Shown here: positions 42,791 to 52,529 of the stretch, one piece after another
Position numbering within the stretch: the first letter of the stretch is position 1
How the letters are laid out: each line of letters begins with the position of its first letter
Assembly (NCBI GenBank): GCA_965261255.1
Contig: CBDHCQ010000004.1
Coordinates: forward strand, 2,480,001 to 2,544,000
Reading direction: 5' to 3'
DNA length: 64,000 bases
Source: Bin80 sp965261255
GTDB taxonomy: Bacteria > Bacteroidota > Rhodothermia > Rhodothermales > Bin80
Program-made: the position numbers and the translations under genes
The notes under the pieces: model-generated
What the model saw: only the letters and a program-made list of their open reading frames with translations
What the model was told of the DNA's origin: nothing
Databases searched by the model: none

Positions 42791-44005
42791 ATGTACAACA
42801 ACATTGCCCGTGATATCAAGGTTGCAGCCAAAGCTATTCTACCCCAGCTAATCAGTCTGCGGCGGACTATACACCAAAACCCTGAACTGGCCTTTGAGGA
42901 GCATGCCACTTCCGCGTTGGTGCGGAAAGAGCTATTGGAAGCGGGGATCCAGCGTGTAACCGCAGCCGTCAATACCGGGGTGATCGCAACTATCCGAGGC
43001 AATAGGCCCGGTCCCACTGTGCTGCTGCGGGCAGATCTTGATGGATTGCCGATTCAAGAGAAAACAAACCTGTCTTTCGCTTCCAAACGTGCGGGCGTAA
43101 TGCACGCATGTGGACATGACATGCACACGGCCGCTCTGTTGGGCGCCGCGTTCATTTTACACCAATTGCGAGATAGGATCGCTGGTACCATTCGACTGAT
43201 TTTTCAGCCAGCCGAAGAGACCTTGCCCAGCGGTGCACTGGCCATGATCAACGCGGGCGCGCTGGATCCTGATAAGGACGAACCTGCACCAACCTATTGT
43301 ATTGCCCAACACGTAATGCCCTCCCTGCCGGCTTCCACACTTGGATTTTGCGCTGGAGCTTTCATGGCTAGTGCAGATGAACTCTATATTGATATACTAT
43401 CTGATGGTGGTCATGCAGCAGAACCTCATCAATTAAGCGGAGATCCCGTGCTCGCCGCCGCCCATGTGATCGTTGCGCTTCAAAGCATCGTAAGTCGACA
43501 CAGACCCCCAGCAGTCCCTGGCGTTCTCTCAATTGGACGCATTAAAGCTGATGGGGCAACCAATGTAATCCCATCGAATGTACAGTTGGAAGGCACGTTT
43601 CGTGCTATGAACGAGAACTGGCGAGAATCCGCCCACGAGCGTATTCGTCAAACTGTAGAACATACGGCCGAAGCACACGGTACAAAGGCGCGAGTTGAAA
43701 TACGTCAAGGTCCTCCCATACTCGTAAATAACCCTGCACTTACAAAAACTGCATTGGATGCCGCAGTTAGCTACGTGGGCAAGCCTCAAGTCAAAGACAT
43801 ACCTCTTTGGCTGGCAGGCGAGGATTTCGCGTATTTTCTACAACGGTGCAAGGGATTATTTTACACGCTGGGGGTAGGACCATCGTCAGATCTTCACACT
43901 GCTGATTTTTCTCCGAACGAATCGGCCTTGGAGACCGGTGCCGGATTTATGGCGTTCCTCGCGGTGACGGTAACTAACAATGGGCAGGCCAAGAATTTTA
44001 GCTGA
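42791..44005 (+). CDS. M20D-family amidohydrolase
   Basis: A 404-residue metal-dependent amidohydrolase related to hippurate hydrolase, IAA-amino-acid hydrolase and N-acyl-amino-acid hydrolases. LLRADLDGLPIQEKT (about 76-90) and MHACGHDMHTAALLGAA (about 103-119) supply the metal Cys and His. QPAEETLPSGALAMI has the catalytic Glu, and PLWLAGEDFAYFLQRCKG carries the C-terminal His-equivalent segment. The lid domain is at about 190-305. It lies 8 bases after the DUF58 gene. Confidence 0.92.
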   Translation: MYNNIARDIKVAAKAILPQLISLRRTIHQNPELAFEEHATSALVRKELLEAGIQRVTAAVNTGVIATIRGNRPGPTVLLRADLDGLPIQEKTNLSFASKRAGVMHACGHDMHTAALLGAAFILHQLRDRIAGTIRLIFQPAEETLPSGALAMINAGALDPDKDEPAPTYCIAQHVMPSLPASTLGFCAGAFMASADELYIDILSDGGHAAEPHQLSGDPVLAAAHVIVALQSIVSRHRPPAVPGVLSIGRIKADGATNVIPSNVQLEGTFRAMNENWRESAHERIRQTVEHTAEAHGTKARVEIRQGPPILVNNPALTKTALDAAVSYVGKPQVKDIPLWLAGEDFAYFLQRCKGLFYTLGVGPSSDLHTADFSPNESALETGAGFMAFLAVTVTNNGQAKNFS

Positions 44006-44103
44006 TTGTGATAATATGTATATTCCGTTGGAATACAGGTCGTGCTACACTGAGTGAATTTCGGGCAACTCCACGGCCTGTGTAATAACATTCCAGAAAA
44101 TCA

Positions 44104-46665
44104 ATGACAGATAACCCGCAATACGATGGTTCGGAGAACGGGTCTCCAAACCATCTCAAAGAGCCTAGAGGACGACGCTTGGCAACTATAATTTTCGCTG
44201 CCAATGTAGGACTGTTGATTATCACCATTCTGGCTGTATCCATATCTCAGATTAGTAATTGGATGAACGGGGCGCGTGAACAGGCGCTGAATACCGCTGA
44301 AAAGACTGCAACCCAGATAGCCGATATCTATGCGGATATTGGGGAGATTTCCATTGCCAATGTAGCCCGGACCGTTGATGCTTCGCTGAATGCACCTATG
44401 ACTGCACAGGCTTTCGCCGCTGCTTTTTTAGTTAAGGTCGCAGATGAGGCTAATTATGATACCTCACAGGTTATCAATATTCTGACCTCGATTGTTGAGG
44501 AAACTGTTCTGGATGAATTCTGGATCACAGACCGTGAAGCATATTCTTATCTAACAAATGTTCGGGGAGACGATGGCGAACTGATTTACTTCGCATTTGC
44601 GGAAAGCCCGATTGAACAACCACAGGCGTACAAATTTTATTCTTTGCTTTACGTCCCGCCTGACTCATTCGCAGTGGTTACGCAACCCGCCCAGGTCCGT
44701 GAGGTTGATCGGAAAGTCTATAAGTATGTGGGCACCAATGGTGTGGACCACCACCGCATCACACAGGTGGGCAACCTTCTGGAATTCGGGGATAATGAGT
44801 TGCTCAGCCAGGCAAATACAGATTCAACGGCACACGTATCCTCTGTGATTGAGGGGAACCTGGCCGCCAATATGCGTGTGGTTGGAGTAATTCTCGATCA
44901 TTACATCGTAGCTTCAATTGCTGCTGGCCTTGATGTAACAGGCATACAGGACGATCTTACTAGAATTATTACACACACCGCAATTGGTGAAATCACTGTG
45001 ACTGATCGCACCGGAAAGGTACTCTATTCTGTGACTTCATCCGGCGGAGAACAACTCACTACAGTATTGTACCAAGAAGAATTAGACACGTTGATGGTAG
45101 GACACTGGATCAATCACAGTGGAGCCAAAATCCACCGTGGGGATTCTTCACAGTACAAGTACGTAACCGTTGCGCGGCCAGGCAGCGACTACATAGTCCA
45201 GGTTGGGTTGCCGCTGGTGCGGGGAAATAGTGCCAGTATTCTGAATACGGTGTATCAAGAACAGGCGGATGTACTTGTAAGCGAGGGCTACCCGGAAGCA
45301 CTCTGGTTTAATGATTCAGACAATCAGGTTGCTGCGGCGGCACAGTACTCGGAAGCAGATGATATAACTGAAATGGAATCTGCCTGGCGTATGCCCTACT
45401 ATGATCGTTCGGATAGCGCCGCTGTCTTACTTGAGCGTGCATCCGCGACCGGTCAGCCCGCTAGCTACGCACGACTTGGGCTAGTCAATTCTGAGCATCG
45501 TGGCATTTGGGTTGCCGCCCCCATTTCACTTGGCGAGAACCGAGTCGGTGCTATTTTGGCTTTTATTAACCTCGACGATACAGCTGAAGAAATCTGGAGT
45601 GGTATCTGGCAAACCTTGCTTATTTCACTATTTCTGTTGATCTTCACGGCAGCAGCAAGCTTCTTTGGGGCTCGTCTACTTACACGCCCCATTGAGAAAA
45701 TTGCAACGGCGGCACGCTTTGTCGAAAGCGGCGAGCAACCAGATGAGGAGCTGGTGGGCTCCGTGGTAAACCGGGCAGATGAGATTGGCTCCCTAGCAAG
45801 AGTCTTTCAGGATATGACCATTCAGGTTTTCAATCGTGAAGAAGTGCTTGAAACACTCGTATCTGAGCGCACAGCTGAGCTCGTCTCTGCGAACGATGAA
45901 TTACGTCTCGCGCAACAGGCAATCAATCAGGACCTGGAAATGGCCACGGTTGTACAGGCTGCTCTGGTAAGGGAGGGAACCGCAGATCTTGGAAGCTATA
46001 CAATCTGCGCACGGATGGAGCCCGCACAACAGGTGGGGGGAGATTTTGTCGATTTTTTCGAGGACGGCAATTCAGTAATTTGTGTCGTGGGCGATGTATC
46101 AGGAAAAGGGGTGGCTTCCGCACTATTCATGGCAGCCTCTCAGGCAGCCATTCGTTTTGCCGCTAATGAGAGTAGCGACATAGCTGAGATCTGTCAAAGC
46201 GCAAATAATCGACTCTGTCATCAAAACCCAATGGGACTCTTCGTTACCGTATTCATTGCCAAGGTAGACCTGGAAAGCGGAAAAGTCGTATATACCTTGG
46301 CAGGACATGAGCCTCCGTACCTGTTGAGCGGAGGGAAGCGCACAACAATTGCCCGAACTAACGGAATCGCTATGGGGGTAATGGATGAAATTCCCTACAG
46401 TACAAACTCAATCCAAATGAAGCCTGGGGAGTACCTGTTTTCCTACACTGACGGCTTGACTGACATGATCAACTTGAATGGCGACATTTATGGCAGAGAG
46501 CGTTTGGAACAGGCACTGGACAGCGCTGATACGTCAAACCCAGATAACCTTTTGAACTTTGTATGGGATGATATTGCCACCTTCTCTTATGGAACTGCAG
46601 CTGCGGATGACCGCACATGCTTAATTCTTTACCGCAACCTTCAATCTGAATCAGAAACAACATGA
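44104..46665 (+). CDS. Membrane sensor with HAMP and SpoIIE-type PP2C phosphatase
   Basis: An 853-residue two-helix sensor phosphatase. The first membrane helix is at about 26-48. A periplasmic part of about 450 residues follows, with a dCache-like look. The second helix (TLLISLFLLIFTAAASFFGA) is at about 502-522, then HAMP (about 523-577), a coiled linker and the PP2C domain from about 620. GGDFVDFF near 645 and VVGDVSGKGVASALFMA have the metal Asp residues. Also present are FSYTDGLTDMINL near 780 and ADDRTCLILY at the end. It would dephosphorylate the STAS protein encoded at 47167 in response to an outside signal. Coupled to the kinase gene by an ATGA overlap. Confidence 0.92.
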   Translation: MTDNPQYDGSENGSPNHLKEPRGRRLATIIFAANVGLLIITILAVSISQISNWMNGAREQALNTAEKTATQIADIYADIGEISIANVARTVDASLNAPMTAQAFAAAFLVKVADEANYDTSQVINILTSIVEETVLDEFWITDREAYSYLTNVRGDDGELIYFAFAESPIEQPQAYKFYSLLYVPPDSFAVVTQPAQVREVDRKVYKYVGTNGVDHHRITQVGNLLEFGDNELLSQANTDSTAHVSSVIEGNLAANMRVVGVILDHYIVASIAAGLDVTGIQDDLTRIITHTAIGEITVTDRTGKVLYSVTSSGGEQLTTVLYQEELDTLMVGHWINHSGAKIHRGDSSQYKYVTVARPGSDYIVQVGLPLVRGNSASILNTVYQEQADVLVSEGYPEALWFNDSDNQVAAAAQYSEADDITEMESAWRMPYYDRSDSAAVLLERASATGQPASYARLGLVNSEHRGIWVAAPISLGENRVGAILAFINLDDTAEEIWSGIWQTLLISLFLLIFTAAASFFGARLLTRPIEKIATAARFVESGEQPDEELVGSVVNRADEIGSLARVFQDMTIQVFNREEVLETLVSERTAELVSANDELRLAQQAINQDLEMATVVQAALVREGTADLGSYTICARMEPAQQVGGDFVDFFEDGNSVICVVGDVSGKGVASALFMAASQAAIRFAANESSDIAEICQSANNRLCHQNPMGLFVTVFIAKVDLESGKVVYTLAGHEPPYLLSGGKRTTIARTNGIAMGVMDEIPYSTNSIQMKPGEYLFSYTDGLTDMINLNGDIYGRERLEQALDSADTSNPDNLLNFVWDDIATFSYGTAAADDRTCLILYRNLQSESETT

Positions 46666-47084
46666 TTACCCGTGATTTCAACGTCACAGTAGCTGCCCGG
46701 GTGTCAGAACTACGTAATCTCTCGGCTATGGTGGAAACGTTCGGAGAAGCACATGATCTCCCTCCGAGGACTAATTTTATAATCAACCTTGCTCTGGAAG
46801 AGCTCGTGACAAACACACTTGTACATGGTAAGTTTGAGCACGGTGTTGATCCCCAAATTGACGTCAGCCTGAGTATACAGGACGGTCGTGTGATCGTGGT
46901 CGTGAAGTCTAATGGTGGCAAGTTTGATCCGACAAAAAGCACGGACGCGGATACGACAAGCGAGCTGGATTCTCGTCCAATTGGTGGTCTCGGACTGCAT
47001 CTCGTAAAGAGTCAAGCCGACGCTTACTCCTATGAGTTTGTTGATGGTCTCAATCGGCTGACTTTGGAGTATAACTTGTCCTAG
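46662..47084 (+). CDS. RsbW-like anti-sigma kinase, altered ATP motif
   Basis: A 140-residue GHKL-type protein. The N-box is LALEELVTNTLVHG (about 41-54) and the G2-like segment is IGGLGLHLVKSQAD. In the G1 region the usual D-x-G (in R-D-N-G type motifs) reads K-S-N-G-G-K-F-D-P, so the adenine-contacting Asp is Ser. It may bind ATP weakly or act without kinase activity. Companions are the phosphatase upstream and the STAS protein 82 bases downstream. Confidence 0.85.
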   Translation: MITRDFNVTVAARVSELRNLSAMVETFGEAHDLPPRTNFIINLALEELVTNTLVHGKFEHGVDPQIDVSLSIQDGRVIVVVKSNGGKFDPTKSTDADTTSELDSRPIGGLGLHLVKSQADAYSYEFVDGLNRLTLEYNLS

Positions 47085-47166
47085 TGTTACACAAGGTTCA
47101 CTATATTGGACATCCTAAGTAACTTATAGCATAACCCTAATCAAAACCATTCTGGGAAGCAGCAAA

Positions 47167-47511
47167 ATGGCTAGCAAACTTGAAGTACTTGAAGAGCGCG
47201 AATCAGATATACTCACATTGGTCCCTGTCGGGCGTGTTGACAGTTCTAACGCACCGGTTTTCGAACGTGTACTCAAAGACTGGATTGACGACGGTGAAAC
47301 CAACATTATTGTCGACTTTAGCAGGTTATCGTTCATAAGCAGTTCAGGAATGCGTGTACTGTTGATCGGAGCAAAGGGTGTACGTGCCATTAAGGGTAAC
47401 CTCATTCTCTGCGGTATGCGTGATAGTATCCGGGAGATTTTCAGCATCAGCGGTTTTGACACCATCATACCGGTGGTCAAAGACCGCATTGCAGCCGTTG
47501 ATACTATCTGA
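47167..47511 (+). CDS. STAS anti-sigma-factor antagonist
   Basis: A 114-residue SpoIIAA/RsbV-like STAS domain. VGRVDSSNAPVFERVL starts the domain. The phosphorylation loop reads FISSSGMRVLLIG, keeping the Ser at the place of the phospho-acceptor Ser. GNLILCGMRDSIREIFSISGFDTIIPV follows in the family order. It should be the phosphorylated substrate of the kinase at 46662 and the phosphatase at 44104, forming one partner-switching module. Confidence 0.92.
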   Translation: MASKLEVLEERESDILTLVPVGRVDSSNAPVFERVLKDWIDDGETNIIVDFSRLSFISSSGMRVLLIGAKGVRAIKGNLILCGMRDSIREIFSISGFDTIIPVVKDRIAAVDTI

Positions 47512-48104
47512 TTCTCTCGTAGCCCAGTGCCCTGTGATTTCGTCGAGGCATCGTACACGGCGTCCGCTGTACTTCGACGTTGATCCTCAGACCACACAAG
47601 TCTGTACTGAATTGCGCACGCTGTGCTCTGCTCCTGATTGTTGGTAATTTCCTAATCGCTGTGTTCAAGGGAAGCCAGAATTGCAATTAGATTTCTCGTG
47701 AAGGGAGCACGCAACTTCGCCCTGCCGCTTCGTCGCTCACAATGTATCGTGTGAGCAAACTCTCAGCCCAAGATGGATCTAAGTCGATTGCGATGGGGCG
47801 GATCTGTTTAAAATGAGTTCATTAATGCAGATGTACTCGTACCCTCAGAGGGTCGGTTGCTGAGTGATTCACCTCACCACACTGCTCCGAATGTAGCTTC
47901 AAGTTGATAGCTGAGCGGATTGAGTTCAACCACGGTGCAATGTGCAAACCGGGCCACGGCCGCACCAATTGGATCCTGGAAGAGCTTCTCTTTGGGATAG
48001 GGTCGGGAGACTGAATCCAACAGATTCCCGTGTTTCTTTGGCAGGCTATCACATGAATCCACTATTCAAACCAATACAGCCCACAGTCGGAGTCGGCATA
48101 ACAT
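47512..48104. other. Long non-coding stretch downstream of the first switch module
   Basis: About 590 bases without a supported gene. A two-part hairpin (cgtcga 47541-47546 with tcgacg 47574-47579; gtaca 47553-47557 with tgtac 47568-47572) lies 30 bases after the STAS stop and could be its terminator, although no T-run follows. A minus-strand frame of 62 codons (47874-48062) is noted but is not convincing. Confidence 0.4.
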
Positions 48105-48142
48105 AAAAATGGGCGGCCGCTTGAGTCAGCAGACCGCCCATT
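48105..48142 (-). terminator. Intrinsic terminator of the ammonium transporter gene
   Basis: A 9-base-pair inverted repeat: aatgggcgg (48108-48116) with ccgcccatt (48134-48142) around a 17-base loop. Read on the minus strand, the stem is followed by ATTTTTAT. It lies about 57 bases beyond the amt stop, as expected for its terminator. Confidence 0.7.
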
Positions 48143-48199
48143 CCACCTCTTGTAGGAACCGATCAAATTGAGTGAGATTCTCTTGCAGACAAGAGCCTA

Positions 48200-49474
48200 C
48201 TATTCATCGTCATAATCTTCGGGCATCAACACAAATTCCGGGTAAGCCTCAACGCCCAGTTCCGCAACATCCTGTCCAAGGCGCTCAACAGATTCTGAAA
48301 CACGTGTTCCTAGCAGAATGTCAATCAGCTTCCACAACGCAAGCGAAACACCGAACACGAAAACTCCCACAGCAAGAATGCCCACCAGCTGAACCCAAAA
48401 ACTTGTACCGTCTACGGTAAAAGCCACGGCAAGCGTTCCCCATATTCCAGCAAAAAGATGAACGGGGACTGCACCAACAACATCGTCTATCTTGAGAACA
48501 TCAAGCAGTTTTATCGCCAGTACACAGACTACGCCTCCCACAAAGCCAATCAGGATCGCTATCCCATGATGGTTCATTGTGGGAGCTGCTGTGATGGCTA
48601 CCAATCCGGCCAGCGCACCATTGAGTACAGCAAACAAATCAAACCGCCCGAGTATCATACGTGAAACGGTGATAGCTGCCAGGGCACCAGCTGCTCCCGC
48701 CAAATTGGTATTGACCAGTATGCCTGCGATACTTATAGCGTCCGTAGTTCCGCCAAGAGCCAGTTGAGACCCACCGTTGAATCCAAACCAGCCAAACCAG
48801 AGGATGAACACGCCCAAAGTAGTAATCGGCACGCTTGAGGGGGGCGTATTTCTCACAGTGCCGTCCTTCCTGAACTTACCCAGTCGAGGCCCTAGTATGA
48901 TTGCTCCTGCAAGTGCGGCCCAGCCTCCTGTACCATGCACAATAGTAGAGCCAGCAAAATCAGAAAAGCCCATCTCAAATAACCAGCCTTCCCCCCAAGT
49001 CCACGCACCAACTATGGGATAAACGAAAGCTGTCAAGGCAAGCACGAATGTGAAGAAAGCCCACAATCGAATCCTCTCAGCCAGTGCACCGGACACGATT
49101 GACGCTGCTGTCGCTACAAACACCATCTGAAAGAACCATCCCGACATCTGCGAAAATCCAGAGTCCAGAACAGACTCTGTTGCCCCTGTATCTCCACCAA
49201 CCAAAGCAACCTCTTCCGGGGTAGCATTGAAGAAGAGCTTAAAACTGCCAATAAATCCCGATACATCTGTGTACATCAAGTTGTACCCAATGATGTAGTA
49301 GGCCAGCCCGGCAATTGAATATAGCCCAATGTTTTTCAAGCAAATTACAGAGGCATTTTTCGTGCGAACGGATCCAGATTCCAACATCGTAAAACCCGCA
49401 GCCATCCACATTACAAGAGCTCCCCAGATAAGGAAAGCGAAGGTGTTAAGAACAAACTGTGTTTCTGGTACCAT
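48200..49474 (-). CDS. amt: Ammonium transporter
   Basis: A 424-residue, 11-helix Amt/MEP protein from ATG 49474 (MVPETQFVLNTFAF). A longer frame to 49597 adds 41 residues with an extra helix that is not typical. WMAAGFTMLESGSVRTKN, DFAGSTIVHGTGGWAALAGA and FGWFGFNGGSQL are the family signature segments. The twin-His pair region lies in STIVHGTGG and PVHLFAGIWG. The cytoplasmic tail (RVSESVERLGQDVAELGVEAYP) includes the allosteric C-terminal region seen in Amt proteins. No glnK/glnB is adjacent. A terminator follows at 48105. Confidence 0.94.
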   Translation of the reverse strand: MVPETQFVLNTFAFLIWGALVMWMAAGFTMLESGSVRTKNASVICLKNIGLYSIAGLAYYIIGYNLMYTDVSGFIGSFKLFFNATPEEVALVGGDTGATESVLDSGFSQMSGWFFQMVFVATAASIVSGALAERIRLWAFFTFVLALTAFVYPIVGAWTWGEGWLFEMGFSDFAGSTIVHGTGGWAALAGAIILGPRLGKFRKDGTVRNTPPSSVPITTLGVFILWFGWFGFNGGSQLALGGTTDAISIAGILVNTNLAGAAGALAAITVSRMILGRFDLFAVLNGALAGLVAITAAPTMNHHGIAILIGFVGGVVCVLAIKLLDVLKIDDVVGAVPVHLFAGIWGTLAVAFTVDGTSFWVQLVGILAVGVFVFGVSLALWKLIDILLGTRVSESVERLGQDVAELGVEAYPEFVLMPEDYDDE

Positions 49475-50007
49475 CACCACTAGATCGTTTTGGTTTAATA
49501 AATAAAGGGCACACCAAAATAATACAAAAAAACAAAAGCTGTACCGCGAATGAGCCAATAATAACTTACCAACCCAGGAGACGCCACCGGCCTGCACCAG
49601 GAATCTAGACCTTCCGAACGATTATCTAGACTTCTCGCTGCATATATAGCCGCATAAACACCGATCCATCGCTTCATGCCCCCGTACTTCGGTAGCTCCA
49701 ATGCTCCTGTACCTAACTACCCCTCCCCCCCGATGGCACAACTTGACCGGGTCCCTATCAAACAGGGCAACATCACCGACTCAAGCCAACACACTGCCTC
49801 AATTCTCGCATAATCGCCTCGCGCCCACACGCAGAATCTCCAGACAACTCATAAATTCAGCACCACTCTCTTCGCGCGCACGTCTGCCAGATATCCGTAC
49901 CCGCTACAAATCCACGCAGGTCAACGTAGAATTCTTGGACGGATATACCATTTATACGGACACAGTCTGACTGGGTCTATTGTTGCCTGCTGTCAAAAAT
50001 CACTAAA
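49475..50007. other. Intergenic region between amt and the porin-like gene
   Basis: 533 bases with no supported gene. It begins with an A/T-rich amt leader (49475-49530, runs of A on the plus strand) and contains a pair of similar short elements with tctaga cores (49605-49630). The amt promoter must be in this region. I cannot identify a regulator site. Confidence 0.35.
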
Positions 50008-50781
50008 CTACAGTCGCCAAACAACCAATAGCTCAGGTCGGAATTCATTCTGATCCTTGACGCCCAACTTGTTGCGCCAATACTGAAGCTCCACACCAAC
50101 ATGAAGCCAATTCGGTGACCCCAAGGCATTACCCAGATCCCACACGAACTGTGGCTGCGCCAATATCCACGCCTCACTCACCAAACCCAAATCCGTCTGA
50201 TCCACCGCAGCGATATACTCAGCATGCCCCATGAAGGAGAAGGACTGTCCCCCGATGTTCATGACCTTGAGCCAACTGATATCAAACATGAAGCCATTTG
50301 ACGTCCGAAGAGGCTCGTTGCTCTGGTCTATCACGGCGGTAAAATCGGTGTTCACAAAAATGAATCCCGGAATCTGCCAGGAAAGCTGCAATCCTGGAAG
50401 GGTCTTGAGTACATCGGCATCGCCATCGAAATTCAAGCCAACAACAACAGAAACGTCCCGGATTGGCCCCACTTTTATAGTCGTGTCGAAAAGCTTGCTC
50501 AAACTAAGCGTAGGATACCACTCGCCGTAAAACTCCTTGTCATTGAATCCATCCACCTCCACATCATCCAGAAAATCAATAAAGAAAAAACTACCTCCGA
50601 GCTTCCAGGCACCTGCGTGCTGAAACGTTAATATCCGAGTTGAATGGAACTCGCCCGAGAATGGGTTCTTCAGACTACCATACTGGAAATGAAATTCCAT
50701 TTGTGCAGATGCTGGTGAGTAGCTGAACCCCGTGAGGACGGCAGCAACCACGATACCTGCGAAAAAGCGCTTATGATTCAT
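50008..50781 (-). CDS. Outer-membrane beta-barrel protein, DUF5020/Tsx-like
   Basis: A 257-residue exported protein from ATG 50781. The signal peptide is FFAGIVVAAVLTGFSYSPASAQ (cleavage near 27). The mature part is a 12-strand-type barrel rich in aromatic alternation: FHFQYG, GSFFFIDFLDD, EFYGEWYPTLSLSKL, then GFMFDISW and a terminal strand RPELLVVWRL. The pattern resembles DUF5020 and nucleoside-channel (Tsx/OmpK) proteins. The role is uncertain. It lies upstream of amt on the same strand, with a 533-base gap between them. Confidence 0.75.
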   Translation of the reverse strand: MNHKRFFAGIVVAAVLTGFSYSPASAQMEFHFQYGSLKNPFSGEFHSTRILTFQHAGAWKLGGSFFFIDFLDDVEVDGFNDKEFYGEWYPTLSLSKLFDTTIKVGPIRDVSVVVGLNFDGDADVLKTLPGLQLSWQIPGFIFVNTDFTAVIDQSNEPLRTSNGFMFDISWLKVMNIGGQSFSFMGHAEYIAAVDQTDLGLVSEAWILAQPQFVWDLGNALGSPNWLHVGVELQYWRNKLGVKDQNEFRPELLVVWRL

Positions 50782-50889
50782 TTTTTTGTGTATATGACTC
50801 CGATGAAAGCAAAAGAGTACCCTGACGGCCAATTTATGAACTTATTGATCAAGTTTTCACCACCAAGAACGTAAAACCACCTTTGGACC

Positions 50890-51144
50890 CTAAACAGACT
50901 CAACTCTCAGAATCTGAGGCACGGCATGTTGGAGTGCCTGCTCAATACCCGCACGCAATGTCATACTGCTCATAGGGCAGCAGCCACATGCGCCAAGCAG
51001 TTCAAGCTCGACAACCATATCGTCCGTTATTCTACGCAAACGAACCTCTCCACCATCAGCTATGAGGTATGGCCGAATGGAGTCAAGCCCATCCTCAATC
51101 CGTTTACGGAGATCGGCATCAGTGTTTGGGTGATATGCAGACAT
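50890..51144 (-). CDS. NifU-like C-terminal (Nfu) Fe-S scaffold protein
   Basis: An 84-residue Nfu domain. RIEDGLDSIRPYLIADGGEVRL opens the domain and LLGACGCCPMSSMTLRAGIE contains the CxxC pair (Cys at about 53 and 56) that carries a transient 4Fe-4S cluster. It is 14 bases downstream of mrp, whose product also belongs to Fe-S assembly, so the two probably work together. Confidence 0.93.
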   Translation of the reverse strand: MSAYHPNTDADLRKRIEDGLDSIRPYLIADGGEVRLRRITDDMVVELELLGACGCCPMSSMTLRAGIEQALQHAVPQILRVESV

Positions 51145-51158
51145 GAAAAGAATTCGAT

Positions 51159-52250
51159 CTACTGATATTCAATAAGCGGAGAAACTTCAGGCACCGCGCT
51201 AGATACCGACAACGCCTCCGCGACCCCGGCTGCAACCCGACGAAAAGCCCGAGCAGATGCAGTTTCCGGGGCTGCCAGAACAATTGGTGCCCCTTCATCT
51301 CCCGAAACACGTAAGGATTCCTCCAGGGGAATCCTACCTAACAAAGGTATACCGGTTTCAGATGCAAGGTTCTCTGCCCCTCCCTCTCCAAAGAGGAAGT
51401 ATTTCCGGTCGGGTAAATCCGGTGGGCTGAACCAGGCCATATTCTCCACAATACCCAATACAGGCACATTTACTTTCTCAAACATAACCAACCCCTTTCT
51501 TGCATCAGCAAGTGCGACCCTCTGTGGTGTTGAGACGATAACCGCACCGGCCAACTTGACAGTCTGAACAATCGTCAGTTGGATATCCCCCGTTCCAGGC
51601 GGCAAATCCAGAAGCAGAAAATCAAGCTCCCCCCACTCAGTGTCATTCAGAAATTGCTTCACAGCCCCGGAAACCATTGGTCCACGCCAGATTACGGCCT
51701 GGGTATCATCAACCAGCAGCCCCATGGATAACACGTGAACGCCGTGTTTGACTAATGGAATAATCTTTCGCTGCGAATTGACACGTGGCTTACTGCCTTC
51801 CAGTCCAAACATTACCGGAATACTTGGACCATAGATATCCGTGTCCACGAGTCCTGTCCGATATCCCTCTGCTGCAAGCGCTACGGCTAAATTCACGGCT
51901 ACAGTGCTCTTGCCGACGCCTCCCTTGCCCGAGGCAATCGCAATCATATGCCGCGCTCCAAGCCTGATCTTATGCCCTCTACCTTTTGAATGAATCAAAT
52001 CAATCCTTACATCGACATCCTGCCCAAACGTGCTCTGAATAACCTCCTTGCATCGCCCCGCAACTGCACGGGAGAATGCTGTCCCAGGCTGGGCTATATT
52101 GAATTTAAACGCCACTGTACGGCCATCCACAGTCAGATCCCGCACTGAACCGAGTCGAATAATATCATGACCTCGATCCGGGTCATGTACTTTACTGAGT
52201 GCCTGATAAACTGCCTTGCGCTTGATAACTTGATTGCCCATGCTATTCAT
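51159..52250 (-). CDS. mrp: Mrp/ApbC-family Fe-S carrier ATPase
   Basis: A 363-residue protein with an N-terminal MIP18/DUF59 domain (about 10-90; QALSKVHDPDRGHDI) and a ParA-like ATPase. The deviant Walker A is SGKGGVGKST at 107-116, followed by YGPSIPVMFG and LLLDLPPGTGDIQL. In the C-terminal loop, where many Mrp proteins have CxxC after ENM-F, this one reads ENMAWFSPPDLPD without Cys, a form I associate with Bacteroidota-type proteins. nfu lies directly downstream. Confidence 0.93.
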   Translation of the reverse strand: MNSMGNQVIKRKAVYQALSKVHDPDRGHDIIRLGSVRDLTVDGRTVAFKFNIAQPGTAFSRAVAGRCKEVIQSTFGQDVDVRIDLIHSKGRGHKIRLGARHMIAIASGKGGVGKSTVAVNLAVALAAEGYRTGLVDTDIYGPSIPVMFGLEGSKPRVNSQRKIIPLVKHGVHVLSMGLLVDDTQAVIWRGPMVSGAVKQFLNDTEWGELDFLLLDLPPGTGDIQLTIVQTVKLAGAVIVSTPQRVALADARKGLVMFEKVNVPVLGIVENMAWFSPPDLPDRKYFLFGEGGAENLASETGIPLLGRIPLEESLRVSGDEGAPIVLAAPETASARAFRRVAAGVAEALSVSSAVPEVSPLIEYQ

Positions 52251-52529
52251 TGGAGGTCAAACCACTACCCACTGAATAAATGCTGAACCTGTTCGCACTT
52301 CTAGTTGCATACCGTTACAACTCGCCGGCACCCGGTCCATTGTAAACAACGACTGCATCTTATTCATAACCGGAGATACCATAGGAATTAATTCCCTCTT
52401 GTCGACCATGATCCTGTACATCCGCACAATACCTCAAGCCGTCTGCATTGCCTGATCGCAATGCAACGATCAAGTCACTTGATTGTGCAGATCTGTCCGC
52501 ACAAAACCAATAACAGCTCTGCCGACTAT
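52251..52529. other. Short gap upstream of mrp
   Basis: 279 bases without a supported gene, between ppx and mrp on the same strand. A minus-strand frame of 76 codons (52360-52590) overlaps the ppx end and shows no family features. Confidence 0.3.

Noticed and set aside
47874..48062. Minus-strand 62-codon frame downstream of amt
   Set aside because: It lies beyond a good terminator for amt, has no recognisable domain and no clear start signal; kept only as a note.
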